Source of the DNA: Candidatus Poribacteria bacterium
GTDB taxonomy: Bacteria > Poribacteria > WGA-4E > WGA-3G
Assembly (NCBI GenBank): GCA_003635195.1
Contig: PYIY01000187.1
Span: 1-35,260 of the forward strand
DNA length: 35,260 nucleotides
Direction: 5' to 3'
Position numbers and translations under genes: made by a program. Below are positions 9,078 through 17,669 of this stretch, in pieces. A model generated the notes under the pieces. That model did not search any database and was not told the DNA's origin. It saw nothing but the letters and a program-made list of their open reading frames with translations. Position 1 is the first letter of the stretch. Every line of letters begins with the position of its first letter.

Positions 9078-11111
9078 TTAGTATAAGTAACAGTTGCATG
9101 AATGTGTTTGTGTGAAGTGCGTTTCGTCAGGATATGTGTCCTGACATGTAGGCATGACTTCTGGGCAGCGCGGATGAAAATAACAGCCAGATGGACGATT
9201 GATCGGTGAAGGCACGTCCCCCTCCAACCGAATCTTTTCAACACCGGTTTGAGGATCCATCTTTGGGACAGCAGAGAGGAGTGCGCGCGTATAGGGGTGC
9301 TTGGGTGAATCGAAAATTTCCTCTGTTGTCCCGCGCTCAACAATTTTACCGAGATACATCACTGCCACCTCGTCCGCAAAGTACTCAACGACAGAAAGGT
9401 TGTGCGTGATGAAGAGATAAGTGAGATTGAAATCTGTCTGTAGCGATTTTAGGAGATTCAGTATTTGCGCCTGCACGGACACGTCTAACGCACTGGTCGC
9501 CTCGTCACAGACAATGAACTCTGGATCAACGGCGAGACAGCGTGCGATACCGATGCGCTGTCTCTGACCACCGGAGAATTCATGCGGGTAACGCGTCACC
9601 ATATCCGGTGACAAACCGACGCGTTGCATCAGTTCTGCAGCGCGCCTTTCGCGTTCTTCAATAGACGCACCGATACCGTGTGCCTGCATCCCTTCGTGAA
9701 TAATCGCGCCTATGGTCATTCGAGGATTCAGAGAGGCGTAGGGGTCCTGAAAGATAATCTGCATCTGTTTCCGATACGGATGCATGTGTTGACGCGTGGC
9801 AGTCGCGATGTTAACACCGTCATAGATAAGATCACCTTCAACAGGCACGCCCAATCGAAGGATGGCTTTGCCAAACGAGGTCTTGCCGGACCCGGATTCT
9901 CCGACGAGTGCAAGCGTCTTACCGCGCGGAATATCGAGCGTAACATCGTCAACGGCATAGACGTAACCGACTGTCCGTTTGAAGATACCCTTTTGGATAG
10001 GATAGTGGACACAGAGGTTTTTCACTTGAAGTTGTGGCTGTGTGTCTGATGTATGTGTAGCGGAATCTCTTATTTTATCCGTATCCGTTTCGAGTTCCAA
10101 CTTTGTAGTTCCAGCTACCGTAGCATTGAAGGGCGGTTCAGGGTTGTAGAGATGGCAGGCGACGTTATGGTCGTTGCCATTAACAGCGTGCAGTGTTGGC
10201 GGAATGGTTTCGCAGCCGTCCATGACTGTCGGGCAACGATCCGCGAATCGGCAGCCGTCATTATAGTCGGTAGCTTTCGGGACCCTACCTGTAATCGTGT
10301 GTAATTGCGTCCCGCGTTTATCGCGAGCCGGTGTCGATTCCAGAAGTTTCACTGTGTACGGGTGCTGTGGGGTCTCGTAGAGTTGTTCCCAAGAGCCTAT
10401 CTCGGCGATCTTTCCTGCGTACATGACAGCAACGCGATCGGCTATGTTGGCAACAACCCCCAAGTCGTGTGTTATCAGTAGTACTGCCATCTGTAATTCT
10501 TGCTGGAGACGTTGGATGAGTTCAAGGATCTGCGCTTGTATGGTGACATCCAGCGCAGTTGTGGGTTCATCGGCGATGAGGAGCCCTGGACGGCAGGAGA
10601 GTGCCATTGCGATCATGACGCGCTGTTTCATACCGCCGGACATCTGGTGCGGATATTCATCGTAGCGCGCCGCGGGTTCCGGGATACCGACGAGGTCGAG
10701 CATCTCGATTGCAGCGTTCTTCGCAGCCGTGCCGCGAAGGTCTTGATGCTGTCGGATCGCCTCGGAAATCTGGTAGCCGATCGTGAAAACAGGATTGAGA
10801 CTGGTCATCGGTTCCTGGAATACCATGGCGATGTCGTTGCCTTGAACCTTCCGTTTCTCAATTTCCGGTAGGCGCGTGAGGTCTTGCTCTTTGTAGTAGA
10901 TGGCACCGCCCGCGATGAACCCCGCGGGCTGCGCAACGAGTTGGATGACAGACAAGGCGGTGACGCTTTTACCGCAACCCGATTCACCGACGAGCGCGAA
11001 GATCTCGTTCGGCGCAATGTCGAAAGAGATACCGTCAACCGCACGGGCAAGTCCTTCCGGGGTCCGAAAATAGGTTTTGAGGTTTTGTACGCTGAGCAGT
11101 GCTTCTTGCAT
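9078..11111 (-). CDS. Fused dipeptide/oligopeptide ABC transporter ATP-binding protein (two ATPase domains)
   Basis: A 677-residue protein carrying two complete Opp/Dpp-type ATPases in one chain. Domain 1 has Walker A GESGCGKS (42-49), signature SGGMKQR (158-164) and Walker B LLIADEP (177-183). Domain 2 has Walker A GESGSGKT near 403, signature SGGQRQR and FIVCDEATSALD. Each half ends in the family's Cys-containing tail (CRFADRCP...C and CYFHPRCP...C). The family drives ATP-dependent import of peptides or similar nickel/glutathione-type substrates. No permease or binding-protein gene is adjacent, so it must serve permeases encoded elsewhere. The ATG has no Shine-Dalgarno sequence; a consensus promoter ends 6 nt before it (see the promoter entry). 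Confidence 0.93.
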   Translation of the reverse strand: MQEALLSVQNLKTYFRTPEGLARAVDGISFDIAPNEIFALVGESGCGKSVTALSVIQLVAQPAGFIAGGAIYYKEQDLTRLPEIEKRKVQGNDIAMVFQEPMTSLNPVFTIGYQISEAIRQHQDLRGTAAKNAAIEMLDLVGIPEPAARYDEYPHQMSGGMKQRVMIAMALSCRPGLLIADEPTTALDVTIQAQILELIQRLQQELQMAVLLITHDLGVVANIADRVAVMYAGKIAEIGSWEQLYETPQHPYTVKLLESTPARDKRGTQLHTITGRVPKATDYNDGCRFADRCPTVMDGCETIPPTLHAVNGNDHNVACHLYNPEPPFNATVAGTTKLELETDTDKIRDSATHTSDTQPQLQVKNLCVHYPIQKGIFKRTVGYVYAVDDVTLDIPRGKTLALVGESGSGKTSFGKAILRLGVPVEGDLIYDGVNIATATRQHMHPYRKQMQIIFQDPYASLNPRMTIGAIIHEGMQAHGIGASIEERERRAAELMQRVGLSPDMVTRYPHEFSGGQRQRIGIARCLAVDPEFIVCDEATSALDVSVQAQILNLLKSLQTDFNLTYLFITHNLSVVEYFADEVAVMYLGKIVERGTTEEIFDSPKHPYTRALLSAVPKMDPQTGVEKIRLEGDVPSPINRPSGCYFHPRCPEVMPTCQDTYPDETHFTQTHSCNCYLY

Positions 11112-11117
11112 GAGGTT

Positions 11118-11146
11118 ACTATAGCAGGGAAATTCGTGGAAGTCAA
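11118..11146 (-). promoter_or_regulatory. Sigma70-type promoter for leaderless ABC ATPase mRNA
   Basis: Read on the minus strand: TTGACT (11146-11141), a 17-nt spacer ending in TGC, and TATAGT (11123-11118). Exactly six bases (AACCTC) separate the -10 box from the ATG, so the usual start point seven bases after the -10 is the A of the ATG. No ribosome binding site is present. Confidence 0.72.
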
Positions 11147-11316
11147 GGGAAATTTGCGTATCTTCATAGCGTTGGCACTTCGTTTTTTCTCAAGATTTAA
11201 AAAAAAAATGAAGTTTACCCTAAACTTTTTCAGTTTCATTGTTATAACATATATATGAAAGTGGTTCGTAAATTAACGGAACATGTACTTCACTATTTTT
11301 GAAGGAGGATCCAATC

Positions 11317-12045
11317 ATGTTGAAAAGATGTTTTCCGGGCTTAATCACCTTTGTATGTCTCCTCAGTTTAACATTCTTTGTTGGCTGTGGTGATCCTGAA
11401 GGTACGGAAAGGGCAGATTTAGTTGTCAACGACGCAAACGACGCAATGGAACCGTTAGAGCCAATCGTACTGCCAGACGAACTCTACGACACCAGCGATC
11501 TGACTTACGACATCAGCGATGAAGAGGTTCAGGAGCTGATGGCCTTAGAAATTCCGGATCACTTCTTTCATGATCCGAAATATTTTCACGCGCAACTTCT
11601 CCAGCAATTCGGCAACATTCCAGCGGTCCATATCGTCGCGGAACATCACCGAAAACGATTGCTGACACCCGGGGGATTCACCACAACTCTTGATGAAGCG
11701 GTTAATTATGCCAAAGCACGATATGTGCTCTGGCCGAACGAGTCGACTAAAGAGTCTCTTGAAGGATATTTGAAAGATAAATTAATGCATGAGACGGATG
11801 ATCCCGAACTGTATGGCAAAATCTACAGAGAAAAGTTAGTCCATCAGTTTGGATATATCCCAGAGGTTGATATTCTCGTTGAGGGAGAGAAAAAATATAT
11901 GTTCGGAGGCTTCAAACTCCCCGATGATGCAGATATATACCTCGCCTACTTTGAGACACTCTATGTGCTCTTTCCAGATGCGTCAACTTTGCGCGACCGT
12001 GACAGAGCCAGAGAAGAAGTCCGAAAGTTAAAAGCAGAAGAATAA
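11317..12045 (+). CDS. Lipoprotein with duplicated unknown domain
   Basis: A 242-residue protein. The start at 11317 has a strong AAGGAGG (11302-11308), 8 nt before the ATG. The signal peptide is MLKRCFPGLITFVCLLSL and the lipobox FVGC places the lipidated Cys at residue 24. An acidic linker (about 30-75) follows. Two copies of an about 52-residue unit lie at about 93-144 and 173-224; both share the pattern QFG(N/Y)IP.V.I(V/L).E, GGF, a helical stretch and YVL(W/F)P(N/D).ST. I do not recognise the family. It is a membrane-anchored exported protein, transcribed alone and convergent with the protease cluster. A REP-like hairpin begins at the base after its stop codon. Confidence 0.85.
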   Translation: MLKRCFPGLITFVCLLSLTFFVGCGDPEGTERADLVVNDANDAMEPLEPIVLPDELYDTSDLTYDISDEEVQELMALEIPDHFFHDPKYFHAQLLQQFGNIPAVHIVAEHHRKRLLTPGGFTTTLDEAVNYAKARYVLWPNESTKESLEGYLKDKLMHETDDPELYGKIYREKLVHQFGYIPEVDILVEGEKKYMFGGFKLPDDADIYLAYFETLYVLFPDASTLRDRDRAREEVRKLKAEE

Positions 12046-12084
12046 CCCAGTTGATAGGCGCGCTTGCAAAGCGCGTCTACTGGG
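12046..12084. repeat. REP-like palindrome right after lipoprotein stop codon
   Basis: Outer arms CCCAGT (12046-12051) and ACTGGG (12079-12084) enclose CGCGCTT/AAGCGCG with a short GCA-type loop. It is followed by the tail GGGCCTGGGG, which is also found after the next copy. It could stabilise or end the two convergent transcripts, but there is no T-run. Confidence 0.65.
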
Positions 12085-12110
12085 CCTGGGGAAAATCAGG
12101 ATTGTGGAAG

Positions 12111-12141
12111 TCCGGTGCGGTTCCAAACCGTACCTACCGGG
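12111..12141. repeat. REP-like palindrome, second copy in convergent region
   Basis: CCGGT and ACCGG arms surround the stem CGGTT/AACCG, almost the same as the copy at 6982-7013, and are followed by GGCCTGGGG. With the preceding copy it fills the 135-base gap between two convergent genes. Confidence 0.65.
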
Positions 12142-12180
12142 CCTGGGGTGGGTAATTTTGATATTCACCGCAAACCTATT

Positions 12181-14568
12181 TCACTCGGCAGTGTCAGATG
12201 AGGGAACTGCTTCGGTCTCTTGCTGGAATGGTGCGCTTTTTGCGCAACGGAATCCGAGCCAACTGTTCGTGTTTGTAGGTGTATCATTACCACGACTCGC
12301 TGCTTGTGCGGGAGAATTGCGCGTGTTCCAAGAACCGCCACGCGACACGCGCACCGTTTGAACACTTGTAAAATTTGCCAACAACGTCTCAATATCCGAG
12401 ACACCCGCGACTGGGTTTTCCTTTGGGGAACGCCTATAAAAGTTATTTTTATATTCATCCAAACACAGTTCCCAAACATTCCCACCCATGTCGTGTAAAC
12501 CGAATCCGTTTGGTAGATAACTGCCGACGGGTCGAGTGTGTCTTCCGTAATACCCGTAGTTCGCTCTGCCGGGGTCGCGAGCATTACCCCACACATACCT
12601 TCTATGTGCAACGCCGCCGCGCGCTGCTCTCTCCCATTCTGCCTCCGTTGGTAGCCGCTTGCCCTTCCACTTCGCATACGCCATCGCTGCGTACCAACTC
12701 ACGTAAACGACAGGGTGATCGGCTTTTCCCTTCGGATAGTCGTTCCGATTCCAATGTTTGAGATAGTTGCCGTTATGGTATTCGCTCGGAATATTGTCTT
12801 TGCTCCATTCTGGGTTTGCCTCAATGAACGCCTTGAATTGTGCATTCGTCACCTCATACGGGTCGATATAGAATTCGTCAAGGTAGACGGTGTGTCTGGG
12901 GTTTGCGTCCGTGATTTCATTGCTGCCCATCTGAAATTCGCCTGCCGGGATCCGCACCATTTCGGTGGATGCTCTCTCCAATTCCTGTGTCGTTACATCG
13001 CCTCTCCCTTTGGATTGAAGTGCTCTCTCAAAATCAGTTTTTGCAGCGTCATGTTGCCCGAGTGCTCGCTTCGCTTTCGCGCGGCTGTCATAGGCTTCGG
13101 TATAACTATAACTATATTTTATAGCTACATCTAAATCCTCTATCGCGCCATTATAGTCACCAAGGGCAGCCTTTGCGACCCCACGGGTATGATAGGCGAA
13201 GGCTCTGTCCGGATTGTGTTGGATAGCTTTTTCACTGTCAATGATCGCTGCTTGATACTGTTTTCGAGCTTCCTCTGTTTTTTCTTGTTTCGTTCTTAAT
13301 TCTCCGAGGCGGAACTTCACCCATCCACGATCACTGTAATTTGTATCTTCTTCAGGATCTAACTTGATGGCTTTGGTATAGTCCTTTACCGCCGCTTGAT
13401 ACTGTTTTTGGGCTTTGCCAAATTCTACTTGCTCAGCGTTCAGCTCGCCAAGGAGCGACTTCGCCCAGCCGCGACCGCTATAATTTCTATCGTCGTCTGA
13501 ATCTAACTTGATGGCTTTGGTATAGTCCTCTATTGCCGCTTGATACTGCTTTTGGGCGGCTGTCGCATTCCGTTGCTTGGCTTCATATTCCCCGTAGTGG
13601 CACCGTGTGTGCCCGCGCCCGTTGTAGTGTGCATCATCTTCAGGCTCTAATCTGATAGCCTCAGTATAGTCGGCTATCGCTATGTGATAGTGTTGGCGCG
13701 CTTCAGTGATACTCCCATACTTTGCCATAGACTCCCCATAATGGACCGCCACGTTTCCACGAGTGGCATAGGCATCCGTAAATTCAGGGTCCAATTCAAC
13801 GGATCTATTGAGGTCTGTGAGTGCTGCTTTATAATCCTTCCCATTGTATTTATCTTCTCCCTGCTGATGGTAGCCATACGCACGGATCCGTTTTTGTTTG
13901 TACCACTCCACCACAGGTTCAATTTGCGCGGGTTGCGAAAGCAATGCCTTAAGTAGGTTTGATGGAACAGCGTAACTGAAGGAATTGTCTACGGCGGTAC
14001 TGATGCCGATGACTTCACCTTTACCGTTTAGCATAGGTCCCCCACTATTTCCGTGAGAAATATCGGCTGTTGTCTGTAACCATTTACCTTTATATCGGCT
14101 GCTGCGTATTGTGCCCTCAGTGAGTTTGTATGCGCCACCGCCTGGGTAGCCTATGGCATAAACGGGTTCGCCATTTCTGGCATCATCACTGTTACCGAGA
14201 GAGAGCGGCACGCCCGCACCCGCGATTTTTAGGACGACAAGGTCGTTTTCCATATCATACGCTGCGATTCCGTCAACCATCCAGATGTTTTCATCATCAC
14301 TGAGTTTTGCGAAAATAGGTCCGGGCCGTGCGATGACGTGCAGATTCGTCACCACCTTATCCGGTTGCACAAAGAAACCGCTGCCTGCCCCTATTTTTGT
14401 CAAGTTACCGCCGGTAATCCGAACGACAGATGCTTTCCCTTTTTCGGCGGCGTGGTCTGCTGTCAGTGCTGGAAATTTTTCAGCAACATCCTGTTGCGGT
14501 AGGCGCACACATGAAATGAGCATCCCCAAAGTAAAGAGACTGAGTAGATATTTTCTAATGTGTTTCAT
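12181..14568 (-). CDS. Lipoprotein: trypsin-like protease, TPR repeats, SUMF1/FGE-like domain (copy D)
   Basis: A 795-residue protein starting MKHIRKYLLSLF, with lipobox GMLISC and lipid Cys at residue 20. Residues about 45-220 are a chymotrypsin-fold (HtrA-type) protease: His77 in VVTNLHVIA, Asp109 in DMENDLVVLK, Ser175 in GNSGGP. TPR-like helices run to about 540, with several A.A...Y..AI.LDP-type units and long Glu/Gln/Lys inserts. The C-terminal about 230 residues are a formylglycine-generating-enzyme fold (RIPAGEFQMGS, RLPTEAEWERAARGG, GNVWEL, VSRGGSW, LGFRCA). The two active-site Cys of true FGE are missing (WNTRNSPAQAASR in that place), so it is more likely a binding module. Last gene of a four-gene protease-TPR array; the gap before it is 120 nt. 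No PDZ domain seen. The upstream frame reaches 14646, but the signal peptide fixes the start. Confidence 0.9.
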   Translation of the reverse strand: MKHIRKYLLSLFTLGMLISCVRLPQQDVAEKFPALTADHAAEKGKASVVRITGGNLTKIGAGSGFFVQPDKVVTNLHVIARPGPIFAKLSDDENIWMVDGIAAYDMENDLVVLKIAGAGVPLSLGNSDDARNGEPVYAIGYPGGGAYKLTEGTIRSSRYKGKWLQTTADISHGNSGGPMLNGKGEVIGISTAVDNSFSYAVPSNLLKALLSQPAQIEPVVEWYKQKRIRAYGYHQQGEDKYNGKDYKAALTDLNRSVELDPEFTDAYATRGNVAVHYGESMAKYGSITEARQHYHIAIADYTEAIRLEPEDDAHYNGRGHTRCHYGEYEAKQRNATAAQKQYQAAIEDYTKAIKLDSDDDRNYSGRGWAKSLLGELNAEQVEFGKAQKQYQAAVKDYTKAIKLDPEEDTNYSDRGWVKFRLGELRTKQEKTEEARKQYQAAIIDSEKAIQHNPDRAFAYHTRGVAKAALGDYNGAIEDLDVAIKYSYSYTEAYDSRAKAKRALGQHDAAKTDFERALQSKGRGDVTTQELERASTEMVRIPAGEFQMGSNEITDANPRHTVYLDEFYIDPYEVTNAQFKAFIEANPEWSKDNIPSEYHNGNYLKHWNRNDYPKGKADHPVVYVSWYAAMAYAKWKGKRLPTEAEWERAARGGVAHRRYVWGNARDPGRANYGYYGRHTRPVGSYLPNGFGLHDMGGNVWELCLDEYKNNFYRRSPKENPVAGVSDIETLLANFTSVQTVRVSRGGSWNTRNSPAQAASRGNDTPTNTNSWLGFRCAKSAPFQQETEAVPSSDTAE

Positions 14569-14688
14569 ACAGGATACATCTCTGACTTTATTAGGAAATT
14601 TCAACATTCGCTGAAAAATTGGGTCTGTTTTTGTTAGAATCATCATACACAGAATATAAGGAGATAAAAGTGCCTTTCGTTTGGTATC

Positions 14689-16167
14689 CTATTTTTCAAA
14701 AGCCGGGTCTAATTCCTTTGCCTTCTGGAAATCTACTATTGCCTCTTCATGCTGCCCGAGGACTTCTTTTGAAAGCCCACGGTCGTGGTAGAGGAGTGCC
14801 TTCTTTGGGTTTAGCTGGATGGATTCATTGAAATCTTCAATTGCCCCGTTGTGGTCCCTGAGACCGGCTTTCGCAGCACCGCGCGTGTGAAAGAACACTG
14901 ACCGAAATTTAGCACTCTTCTGTTGTAAGCGTAGAGCCTCATCGCTATCAAACACTGCCTCTTGATAGAGTCTCTGAGCGTCCGCAGCGTTTCCTTGTTC
15001 AGTTTCAAATTGTCCGAACAGGTACTTTGTCCATCCACGGCTATTATACGCGTTCGCCCTCTTAGGCTTTAGATTGATCGCATCCGTATAGTTACCAACA
15101 GCCTGTTGATATAGTTTCTTAGCCTCCGCCTTATCTCCGCTATCTGCTGCAGATTTAGCGTCGCGTGCGTGCCAGAACCCTTGCAGCATCAACCATCCTC
15201 TCCTGCCGAAAACGGTCCTCAGGCACTGAATCAACGCCTTAAAGAGAAAAATATAAAAAAGTAGTGACAGCCGCGAAAAAAACGCGCGAAGGTTTGAAAA
15301 ACTAAATTTTAACGGTTGGAGCCGGAAGGCGGTGTGAAAACCGTCAAGTGCCTCCATGTAACTACCTAAATCACTACTAAGTTCCGTCTTCGCGTTTGCG
15401 CGATGTGCGTAGACATCAGCCATATTAGGATTGAGTTTCAAGGCAGCATCATAGTAAGCGATTGCTGCTTTATATTCGCCGTGTTTCCGCTTCTCATCGC
15501 CTGTCTTTGCATGAACATAAGCACGGACGAATGGACGCTCTTGTAATGCCTTGAACGCTTCTGGTTCTCCCGTCTCTTTAATCAGGTCTTTCAACGTGTT
15601 GACAAGGATAGCATAACCGTGAGAATTGTCCGAAGAGGTATGGATGCCTATTACTTGTCCATGACTGTTCAAGATCGGACAACCGCTGCTGCCAGTGGAC
15701 GTGCCAATTTTCATCTGTATCCGATTATCATTTCGCTTGATGGCATGAATAGTTCCATTGACAATTTTACCTACGCCTTTCGGGTAGCCGATAGCACAAA
15801 CAAGATCTCTTTTTCGGACCCTGTCACTATCCCCCAATGTAAGTGGTTTGCCTTCATAGACGACTTTTAAAAGAGCCAGGTCGTTTTCAATATCAAGTGC
15901 TGTAACACCTTCTATCTGGAACGTGTCTCCTGTCCCTGAGAGTTTGGCGGTTACAGATGCTGCACCTGCGACGACGTGAAAGTTTGTTACAATCAATTGC
16001 TGCTGAATGAAAAATCCACTTCCGCTACTTGTCTTAATTTCAGATATATTAAACTGAGGACGTAATGCTTCAAGAGACATCTCTCTTTTCACATCCAAGT
16101 GAACGACAGAATTCGTTAAGGCTTTTTCAGCGATCTGCTGTAGTGTTTCATCTCTATCCTGTTCCAT
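14689..16167 (-). CDS. Trypsin-like protease with TPR repeats (copy C)
   Basis: A 492-residue protein with no signal peptide. The protease domain spans about 45-215: His64 in VTNFHVVAG, Asp96 in DIENDLALLK, Ser161 in GSSGCP. The triad is intact although the usual GNSGGP has become GSSGCP. Residues about 230-490 are TPR-type helices, interrupted near 300-325 by a hydrophobic stretch (LSLLFYIFLFKALIQCL) that could be a membrane helix. The N-terminal helix LQQIAEKALTNSVVHLDVK is like that of copy A. I start at the ATG at 16167, 16 nt after the upstream stop, preferred over an upstream TTG at 16218 that would overlap that gene. Probably a cytoplasmic or membrane-tethered protease controlled through the TPR part. 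Confidence 0.87.
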   Translation of the reverse strand: MEQDRDETLQQIAEKALTNSVVHLDVKREMSLEALRPQFNISEIKTSSGSGFFIQQQLIVTNFHVVAGAASVTAKLSGTGDTFQIEGVTALDIENDLALLKVVYEGKPLTLGDSDRVRKRDLVCAIGYPKGVGKIVNGTIHAIKRNDNRIQMKIGTSTGSSGCPILNSHGQVIGIHTSSDNSHGYAILVNTLKDLIKETGEPEAFKALQERPFVRAYVHAKTGDEKRKHGEYKAAIAYYDAALKLNPNMADVYAHRANAKTELSSDLGSYMEALDGFHTAFRLQPLKFSFSNLRAFFSRLSLLFYIFLFKALIQCLRTVFGRRGWLMLQGFWHARDAKSAADSGDKAEAKKLYQQAVGNYTDAINLKPKRANAYNSRGWTKYLFGQFETEQGNAADAQRLYQEAVFDSDEALRLQQKSAKFRSVFFHTRGAAKAGLRDHNGAIEDFNESIQLNPKKALLYHDRGLSKEVLGQHEEAIVDFQKAKELDPAFEK

Positions 16168-16183
16168 AAGGGTGTTTCCCTGT

Positions 16184-17632
16184 CTATTGCCTATGCTTGG
16201 TGTCAAGGGTGTTTTCAAAATCTGAGTCTAATTCTGTTGCCTTTGCAAAGTCAACTTTCGCTTCTCCGTGCTGCCCAAGGGCTCCCTTCGCTAATCCACG
16301 ATCATGATAGTATAGTGCTTTCTTTGGATTCAGTCGGATGGATTCATTGAAATCTTCAATCGCTCCGCTATGGTCTCCGAGACCTACTTTTGCAACACCG
16401 CGCGTGTGATAGGTAGCAGACCGAAATTTGGCACCTTTTTGTTGTAGGCGCAGTGCCTCATCGGTGTCCCATACTGCCTCTTGATATAGACTTTGTGCTG
16501 CTGCGTTTCCTTGTTCAGTTTCAAGTTGTCCCAACAGGTACTTCGCCCAGCCACGGTTATTATAGATTTCAGCCTTTTCTGGTTTTAGATTGATAGCCCC
16601 AGTATAATCGTTTATCGCTTCTTGATATAGGCTTTGTGCTTCTGTTATTTCGCTCCGGTCTGCCTTAAATTTACCAAATGCTCGGTTCACATAACCGCGA
16701 CTGTAGTATCCATTGTAAGATTCTGGGTCAAGGAGGATAGCCTCGTGAGCATCTGCCATCGCATCCTGAAAGTCGCCCAATTCACTCTTTGCAATTCCTC
16801 GTAAAGCGTAGGCTAATTTCAAAGAGCCAATAAGTCTGCTTGCAATAATTTTGTCATAGATTGCTATTGCGCCTTCATGGTCTCCTGACGCTTGTTTTAT
16901 ACTTGCGCGTATACCCTGAAAGGTGCCTTTAACAGCATGCCAGATCACCCGAAACAAACCAAGTAATCCTTTATACTCAGTATGGAGACGTACATTGTGT
17001 CGTTTTTGCCATACTGACAGCGATTGCACCTTCGCATCCTCCGCCACTTCAAGCAGCACTTTAAGCGTGTTGGAAGGGACTGCATAACCGATGCTACGAA
17101 ACAACTTATTACCTCTTGAATGGACACCGATGACTTCACCTTTACTGTTTAGTACAGGGCAACCGCTCCACCCTGGTTCAAGTGGTGCTTTTATGCGGGT
17201 CCATCTGCTGCGTTTTCGAGTTTTCTGTACAACACCCTCCACTGTGTTGTTTTTGTCTCCGAGATAGCCTATAGCAGAAACCCGATCACCGTTCTGAACG
17301 CCTCCATTATCACCAAGGATAAAAGGTATACCTTCTTCTGTGACCTTCAGGATAGCAAGGTCGCTTAGAACATTAAATGCGACGATACCTTCAACAGTAT
17401 AAACGGTATCTGTGTCAATCCGTTTTGCGGTGATTTCTATGGCACCCTCTACAACGTGGAAGTTTGTGGCAATTTTGTCGCGCGCTACAAAGAAACCACT
17501 CCCTCCACTAATTTGGACTGTCACCACAGTTCCCTCTAAAATTCTGCCAGGGGATTCTATTTCCAAGTAAACCGTGGTGCCCCTGATTTCTTCGGCAGGT
17601 TGTTGGCTTTTGTTATTTTTCGTGTCTGTCAC
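16184..17632 (-). CDS. Trypsin-like protease with TPR repeats (copy B)
   Basis: A 482-residue protein with a GTG start (17632) and AGGG about 8 nt upstream. There is no signal peptide. The protease domain has His59 in ATNFHVVEG, Asp91 in VLSDLAILK and Ser156 in GWSGCP, so all three catalytic residues are present with an altered Ser loop like that of copy C. TPR-like units fill about 240-475; the C-terminal about 150 residues (GWAKYLLGQLETEQGN and following) closely resemble copy C, pointing to duplication. It begins 37 nt after the stop of copy A and ends 16 nt before copy C, so it is in one transcript with both. Confidence 0.87.
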   Translation of the reverse strand: MTDTKNNKSQQPAEEIRGTTVYLEIESPGRILEGTVVTVQISGGSGFFVARDKIATNFHVVEGAIEITAKRIDTDTVYTVEGIVAFNVLSDLAILKVTEEGIPFILGDNGGVQNGDRVSAIGYLGDKNNTVEGVVQKTRKRSRWTRIKAPLEPGWSGCPVLNSKGEVIGVHSRGNKLFRSIGYAVPSNTLKVLLEVAEDAKVQSLSVWQKRHNVRLHTEYKGLLGLFRVIWHAVKGTFQGIRASIKQASGDHEGAIAIYDKIIASRLIGSLKLAYALRGIAKSELGDFQDAMADAHEAILLDPESYNGYYSRGYVNRAFGKFKADRSEITEAQSLYQEAINDYTGAINLKPEKAEIYNNRGWAKYLLGQLETEQGNAAAQSLYQEAVWDTDEALRLQQKGAKFRSATYHTRGVAKVGLGDHSGAIEDFNESIRLNPKKALYYHDRGLAKGALGQHGEAKVDFAKATELDSDFENTLDTKHRQ

Positions 17633-17669
17633 TATTATACCCTGAATATTTCAATAGCATCTATATCCG

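Noticed and set aside
12181..12700. SUMF1 domain as a variable target of a diversity-generating retroelement
   Set aside because: No reverse transcriptase or template repeat is present in the window.
14669..14831. Plus-strand frame with AAGGAGATAAAAGTG
   Set aside because: The ribosome-site look is accidental; the frame runs antisense through the TPR part of copy C with no recognisable product.
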